From positions 12,488,469 through 12,552,468 of the forward strand of contig NC_057790.1 in assembly GCF_014905175.1 (NCBI RefSeq): a stretch of 64,000 bases of DNA, read 5' to 3'. The notes under the pieces were generated by a model. That model was not told where the DNA came from, searched no databases, and saw nothing but the letters and a program-made list of their open reading frames with translations. Each line of letters opens with the position of its first letter. Positions within the stretch are counted from its first letter, which is position 1. The stretch comes from Aphidius gifuensis. Lineage: Eukaryota; Arthropoda; Insecta; Hymenoptera; Braconidae. The translations under genes and the position numbers were made by a program. Positions 58,375 to 64,000 of the stretch are shown one piece after another.

Positions 58375-58850
58375 AAAGTACCGGTAAAACACCAGTATAT
58401 TGCTAGTATTATTTTTACTCTATATATATTAGTAAAATACCGGCATCATACCAGTAAACATTCCGTAGACAGCTTGTCATAAAAAGTCTGAGATTTTACC
58501 AGTATTTTACTGGTACGCTGTGACAGTACAGTATACCGGTATAATACCTGTTTATGCCGGTTGTATAATACTACTTTTCTACCACTTATATACCGGAAAC
58601 ATACCGAAACATACGATCGTGTCATCTGGCGGGAAAACCTGCTGTACACTACAGTAATTTCTGGCATAAAGTATACCATTAACTCGAGACTTCCAAAAAT
58701 TCCGGTAGACTACAGTAAAAAATTTAGATGAAATATAATAATAATCATTATAATAAGTGGGAATTAGTCGCTTTAATGACGTCAGCTATGATTTTTACGA
58801 TACCACTACAGTAATATTTGCTGCGGATTTCTCTCCGTGTAGGTTGGTCA
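58375..58850. repeat. ACCGGTA-word and ACTACAGTA-word element, C2
   Basis: Begins in ACCGGTAAAACACCAGTA words, continues with CTACAGTAATTT and TACCGGTATAATACC words, and ends GCGGATTTCTCTCCGTGT, the inverse of the C1 end. Confidence 0.6.
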
Positions 58851-58859
58851 GTCTTCAAT

Positions 58860-59219
58860 GTGCTACTGAGTTGTAAAATTGTATATAATTTTTAAAATGT
58901 CCATATATGTTTGTATATATAACCATATATAATTGTATACAAGATAAATAAAGTAAGCTACCAAGTTGTATAGTTGTATATGATTGTATATAGTTGTACA
59001 TAGTTGTATATGATTGTATATGGTTGTATATAGTTGTATATGGTTGTATATAGCTGTATATGGTTGTATATGGTTGTATATAGCTGTATATGGTTGTATA
59101 TAGTTGTATATGGTTGTATATAGTTGTATATTGTTGTATATGGTTGTATATAGTTGTATATGGTTGTATATAGTTGTATATGGTTGTATATGGTTGTATA
59201 CAAACCATTTTTCCCGGGT
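58860..59219. mobile_element. CCCGGG element B2 with an expanded 12-bp array
   Basis: About 20 copies of TGTATATGGT/TGTATATAGT-type 12-mers (58965-59200), ending GTATACAAACCATTTTTCCC then GGGTA, the inverted end of B1. The array yields long Tyr/Thr/Ile open frames on the minus strand, which are repeat artefacts. Confidence 0.65.
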
Positions 59220-59774
59220 ATTATAAGAGCCTCTCTCTCTAACATACTGTTTTGACAACTATTTTTTATATTGTTGTAAATACTAATAAATACTATGTAC
59301 ACATACTATGTACACAAATAAATGTATATGTGGAGCATGTTTATAAAAAATCAAAAAAATAAAAAAACCAAGACAGTTTAACAAATAAATTATAATATTT
59401 TCATTATTGTTGTTTTTTTTATGCCACAAACAATAGAGGTTGTGTTGTATTTATTATACTTGGATTTATTTATTTAATATAAATAATTAGTTTTTATTTT
59501 TGATGTATGTGAATCATTATAAAATATACCAAATCTAGTTGAATAAATATGATAACTTTTGAAAAATTTAAAAAAAACTTGAAAATTTTCTTAACAAATT
59601 TGTATCGCGCGCGCATAAAGTCTTCCATTTTTGTGGCAAGAAGGCGACCTTTTGATTGGTCGATTCACAGCGGTCAAACCAGGGTGCGCACTGTCATACC
59701 TGTAGTATTTCTACCATGATTGTTTAGCAATCGCTGTTTCACAAATTTTAACTGAATCACTGATTCAAATAAGT

Positions 59775-60111
59775 ATGTTTAGTGATGTTTCTAAAAGTAA
59801 TCCATCTTCAAAAGATTATTTGGATAATTCAAATGGTAAAATTGACGATAGTTTTCACAGTAAAACTCTTACTAATACAAATATTACTTTTACATCTAAC
59901 TCGTTAAATGTATTGGGCAAAAAAAAAAAATAACAACAGATTCAGACTCATATTATTATTTAGAAGGAAATCAAAACATTAATGACAGTATTCATTTACA
60001 ACTATCTTCAAACTCAACATTCAACTGTCCTGAAAATCAAGATGATGATTGTGATGATAAAAATACGAAATTTAGATTTTCCAGATGTTACATCAATAAA
60101 TCGTTAACATT
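59775..60111 (+). pseudogene. Unidentified Ser/Asn-rich ORF with a poly-A frameshift, cut by A7
   Basis: An ATG at 59775 starts MFSDVSKSNPSSKDYLDNSN and runs 53 codons to LGKKKK and TAA at a 12-A run. One base more or two fewer in the run would continue the frame as TDSDSYYYLEGNQN and FRFSRCYINKSLT up to element A7 at 60112. It looks like a real coding exon with one homopolymer indel. Not recognised. Confidence 0.45.
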
Positions 60112-60450
60112 CCCTGGTGGAAATATTTCTCCGAATTTTTCCGAATTTCTCCGAATTTCTCCTAAATTGACCCATGCGGAGAAATGAGTGGAAAAATTTT
60201 TCTCCTCGTTGATTTCGGAAGGATTTTTCCACGGTGAAATGATTTTTTTCACATGTTTCTCCGCGTGTTTTTTTCGCGGAGAAATATTTCCGAAGGTTCC
60301 CTTACCAAAGTTGATTCGGAGAAACGGCGAAAAAATTTCTCCTCATCCTTGATTTTAGAAAAAGTTTGTCAGCAGTAAAATTCTTTTTTCACACCGTTGG
60401 AGAAATAGCGGACAAATCTCTCCACCCTTTCTCTAACTTTCTCCACCATT
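60112..60450. mobile_element. CCCTGGTG element A7 (TTTCTCCGAA words)
   Basis: Starts CCCTGGTGGAAATATTTCTC, iterates TTTCTCCGAA and GCGGAGAAA, and has the core ATTGACCCATGCGG. The right end is probably near CTCCACCA at about 60445 but is not certain. It cuts an unidentified coding fragment. Confidence 0.6.
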
Positions 60451-60509
60451 TGTTCAATTTTTTTCTAACTTTTTTAATTTTCAATTTTGCCAAAAAAAAA
60501 TGACTAATT

Positions 60510-60870
60510 ATCAAGAGGCACGGTAGTGCCTCGAGTCAAGTATGAGAAAGAAAAGTATGTGTGTTGATGAGAATATGAATGAGGCTGCTGAGGTTTGGTA
60601 ATGATCCTATAAATCGATGTCGAGCTTTTTTTTAAAAAAAAAATCAGATTTTTCCGTTGCAGTAATATATATCTAAAGCATAATTGATATTTACGGTCTT
60701 TCGTTTTTCTCAAATTGACTATACATTTTGTTCGTTCAGTTGGTATGGTATAAAACTTTACAAGGGTGATGCCATATTGGCTGCACTGCAGAATTTTATT
60801 TTATTATTTTTCATAACCTCCAGAATACGTCGTTGAACTGTCACGTTAAACGTCAAAAAAAAAAAAATAT
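60510..60870 (+). repeat. Element G copy, internally shortened
   Basis: Same start (TTATCAAGAGGCACGGTAG) and same 3' block as 8855-9330, lacking about 100 bp in the middle. Confidence 0.6.
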
Positions 60871-60884
60871 ATACCTATAGGTAT

Positions 60885-61891
60885 TGTAACGTGGCATTTC
60901 TGCGTGTTACCTTCTCGGACTAATTATCAAGAATGTTATTCGGTTTATTTATTTATTTAACTCAAATCACAAAACTAGCTAAATCCAAAGTCCAAAATAA
61001 CCAACTATTATTATTATTTGTTAAAATCGTGTAGTTTTCAATTCGCCCTAAAACTCGAAAAAGGCTTATCACATTCATACCCAAAGACACAAAATAGCAA
61101 CAATTAAACCCAACAACCGAAATATATAACAAATCAACCAAATAACCATCAACAATTAGCCTAGAGAGAAGCTAGACTCGCTCAGTGTGCTGGTTGTGGT
61201 AGAAGGGCCGGATAAAGTTACAAGAAAAATAATTATAATCAAAATAATTAACAGAAACACATTATTATTTTATACTCAAAAACCAAAACGTATTATTTAT
61301 TTATCCAAAACTTAATCTTAAATCCAAAATACAAAAACGTAGTCTCAAAGTCCAAAACATAATCAAAGTCTCAATATTCCAAAACGTACAACATAACTTA
61401 CTCGCGACCTTGAATTTAATTTATTAATTAAATAAACAAAGGGACCGCGTTTCTAACAAAATAACTAAACTAAATTATCAAATGAAAAATGTATGCTTGA
61501 CGTTGTCCATGATTCACACGGACAACGCCCCAAAACTAACCTACAAAATCCACGTGTCCGCTGAGTATCCAGCTAGACACATGAGTACCCTACATAACGT
61601 AAAACCAAGAGCTGATCTCGAAACGTGTGTTTCTTACCACGTCCCACAGCCAAAAGAGCGAGTTCAGCCCAAGATATTTCGGAGCAGCTCGGATCTACCA
61701 AGCTGTCCCCACTCCAAGCTATCCCTCCTCTCTCTATCTTGGTGAAAAAGGGGGAAAATATAATGAACGATAATAATAATAATATACAAAAAGAAATACT
61801 AAAATAATAAAATATAAAAGCGAAGTCGTTGGTTGGAGGATTTCCGTTGGATCGGTCTTGATCAGCCTATAAGGCAGCGAGAATCGCTACA
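60885..61891 (-). mobile_element. Solo LTR, family L1, minus orientation
   Basis: 1007 bp, the reverse complement of the 2239-3128 LTR over most of its length, ends TGTAACGTGG and CGCTACA as written on the plus strand, flanked by GTAT (60881-60884 and 61892-61895). It carries an extra segment (about 60900-61020) absent from the other copy. Confidence 0.85.
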
Positions 61892-62054
61892 GTATATATA
61901 AAAAATCAATATTACAGTTGCTGAAGCAACTGTGCCTTCCCTTCGGGGGGAATTTTAATTTCAATTTTTAGTCTATTGAAAATTGAGGTAATGAATAAAA
62001 ATGATTCGTGAATAGAAATATTTATTTTTTATTGTTATAATGCGTAAAGTTTAT

Positions 62055-63302
62055 TTAATTTTCGTTCATTTTGCTTGTTCCTTCTAATGGGTCATCTTCA
62101 TTTCCGGAATCGCTTTCTTCTACCTTTTTAAATTCCTTGTTTTTATCTATTTTGTTGTACCATGATTTTACTCTGTAAATGTTTAAAATCTATTTATAAA
62201 TTTCCATATTATATTTTATTTCTTTTACTTTACTTTTTTCCCTCTGTTGAATTAGGATTTAGTGTTTTTGTCGTTGTCGAAGTCGTTGTTAAGTTTTTAA
62301 TCTTTTTATATTCATTTATTTTCAATTCTTTCAGTGCTATCACGTCACCCTGTTTTCCCTCAAAACTTTCTGCCTCTTCATTCCACATATTTAATTCAAT
62401 CTGAAATATATATTTTTTAGTAAATTTAGTATCTTTAGTTAGTTTTTTTTTTCATCTAAATTTGATTTTACTTCGTAATCACTGTCGTCTGCTAATGATA
62501 TTGTTCTTTTTCTTAATAACCGTCCCGTCATTGAATATATAAATTCTACTTCCTTCAGTGCTATTATGATTGCGATTATATCTATAAAAAATCAGTACCA
62601 GTATTAATAATATTGTTTTTTTTTTATTTAAAAATAATTTAACCTGTAAATGAATTATTCGGTAAATGTACGATTTCTTTTATTTTTCTAAACTCGAAAT
62701 TAATTTTTGGAATATTTTCATTCTCGTCTTCGTCTTCCAAGTTTATACTAGACTCTACCGGTATCATTATTTCTTTATTATTTATCGATGGGTATATTTC
62801 ATTAACTTTTCTCACTAATCCTCCAGTGATTGTATATATTTTGTTTATCTGTAACATAGAATAATTGATTATTTCAATAATCATTCATTTTAAAACATTT
62901 TTTGTTTGATAAATTTCATTGATAACTGTACTTCAATTAATCCATGATATTTATTTGCAGCTTCTCCAAAAAAAATACACCTTATTTTATCGCTTTCATC
63001 ACTTATGTCGATCGTAAATTTTTTGCCTGTTCCTCGTTCGTTTTTCCATTCTTTTATCTCACTTTTATGTATAATTCGTGCTCGAACTGTATCACTGTAT
63101 TTGAATTTTTAATTTAGTTTTTACCTTATGTTTATTATATTTATTTCTTATTTTTTATTTACCATATTGTGTTTATTTTTAAATTTGCTATTTTTGTAAT
63201 TTTTCTTTTCATCGTTGTATCTTTTGTTGTGTTTTTTTCATTTAGTTTAATTTTTTTTTCGTCATGTTTTGGATTATCCCCTTCTTGTTTTCTTTTACAC
63301 AT
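62055..63302 (-). CDS. Short RPA70-like protein with two OB folds (DBD-A and DBD-B only)
   Basis: Six exons, 63302-63163, 63094-62932, 62848-62644, 62581-62472, 62400-62234 and 62172-62055, join with matching phases into 300 residues. Exon 2 gives VRARIIHKSEIKEWKNERG, then FTIDISDESDKIRCIFFGE, corresponding to DBD-A of replication protein A 70 kDa subunit (ARVTNKS, IRTW, LVDESGEIRATAF). Exon 4 (DIIAIII...RTISLADDSDYE) and exon 5 (LNMWNEEAESFEGKQGDVIALK) match DBD-B. The last exon gives VKSWYNK (RPA1 LRGWFD), then an acidic tail and a stop. Standard RPA1 is about twice as long, with an N-terminal DBD-F and a zinc-ribbon DBD-C; neither is seen. The chosen ATG lies inside an exon whose acceptor is at 63344, so upstream exons may exist. 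It could be a specialised single-strand DNA-binding paralogue or a truncated copy. The open, correctly spliced frame argues for a working gene. Confidence 0.75.
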
Positions 63303-63359
63303 TTTGATTATATTGGCTGTTGATTTTGAAAAATTCCCTTTGATCTGTTTACAAGGTTA

Positions 63360-64000
63360 AAAATGATCGATGTTTTCTTTTTTTTTTTCATTGATTCATT
63401 AATGTGAAGTTGTTCTATCGTTTTTGTTTTTTATTTTTATGTCAGAAATTGTGGTTACTGTATGTTGTGAATGAATTGTAACTGAATTGTAACTGAAATG
63501 GATCAACATTACTATATTTTAGGTGATTATTATGTTGACATATCTGATATCAATTGGACATTTTATAAATAAAAAAAAATTGAAGATTTTTGTTTTGGAT
63601 TTTGGTCATCTTTCATTCTTTTTTTTTTTTAAATAAATATTTTCAGGAAAGGGAGGGTGAAGGGGTAGGAGGAGAGTAGGGAGGGAAATGAGGGGGGGGA
63701 GGGGGTAGTAATTTTTATGTTCCCATATTTATCGTGTTTTTCTTTATATTCAGTGATTTTTCCTTTAAATTTCTCATATTTATCGTATTTTTCTTTATAT
63801 TTAGTGATCTTCCCATGAAATTTTCGTATGTTTTCCTTTATATTTACTGATATTTATGTGATATTTTCCAATATTTATCGTATTTTTCTGTATTTTCCTT
63901 TATATTTACTGGTATTTACTAGATATTTTCCCATTTTTATCGTATTTTTCTTTATATTCAATGATTTTTTCTTTAAAATTTCTCATAAATAATTTATATG
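63360..64000. repeat. Upstream flank of the RPA70-like gene with a G-rich tract and tandem repeat
   Basis: 63646-63708 is a pure purine, G-run-rich tract on the plus strand (GGGAGGG, GGGG, GGGAGGG, GGGGGGGG). 63720-63990 is a degenerate repeat of TATTTATCGTATTTTTCTTT. No further exon is evident. Confidence 0.5.

Noticed and set aside
58855..59302. Three overlapping minus-strand ORFs rich in Tyr, Thr and Ile
   Set aside because: They are three frames of the 12-bp TGTATATGGT-type array; the repeat simply lacks stops.

Overview
This is eukaryotic nuclear DNA, very AT-rich and dominated by repeats. Its genes have short GT-AG introns, and their relatives are animal genes (a TBC1D30 RabGAP, a PIERCE ciliary protein, an ARL14EP-like protein, an RPAIN-like protein, an RPA70-like protein). 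Together with Helitron, LTR and MITE content this suggests an insect; an AT-rich hymenopteran (parasitoid-wasp type) genome is my guess, and it is inference only. I could not run any similarity search. Gene names rest on motifs I recognise and on splice junctions that keep one reading frame.

Layout. 0-6.4 kb is nested repeats: a large element cut by two 'ACACTGAG' elements, a solo LTR, palindromes and tRNA-derived SINEs. 7.4-8.4 kb is a decayed Helitron with a recognisable 3' end. 9.4-12.3 kb is a graveyard holding pieces of AP-1 gamma, NOC3 and METTL3 side by side on one strand. 13.9-14.6 kb is a small RPAIN-like gene. 16-18.6 kb is a palindromic satellite inside a GATTACA-word element. 19.2-24.9 kb is the main gene, a ten-exon minus-strand TBC1D30 orthologue of 1647 codons. 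26.9-27.5 kb is a PIERCE-like gene. 27.6-39.1 kb is mostly palindromic MITEs and nested inverted repeats, with one split coding fragment at 37.7 kb. 40.6-41.1 kb is an ARL14EP-like gene. 41.9-45.6 kb is a complete but RT-less LTR element with CGTG target duplications, inserted into an older inverted-repeat element. 48-49.2 kb is a coding fragment split by a TTAA-flanked element. 54-59.3 kb is a series of inverted satellite-like arrays. 60.9-61.9 kb is a second solo LTR of the 2.2 kb family. 62.1-63.3 kb is a six-exon minus-strand gene for a two-OB-fold RPA70-like protein.

The most unusual signal is a set of short elements with fixed ends and interiors built from permuted copies of one short word ('self-echo' elements). 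Examples are the CCCTGGTG-ended, ACACTGAG-ended, CCCGGG-ended and GATTACA-word elements. Two CCCTGGTG elements sit inside the METTL3 fragment; removing each with one copy of its flanking AT restores the METTL3 reading across the site. They are therefore genuine mobile insertions, although nothing in them resembles a transposase.

The intact genes are unrelated to one another and show no operon-like or cluster logic. The window is best read as ordinary housekeeping and ciliary genes scattered in a repeat-rich intergenic landscape.
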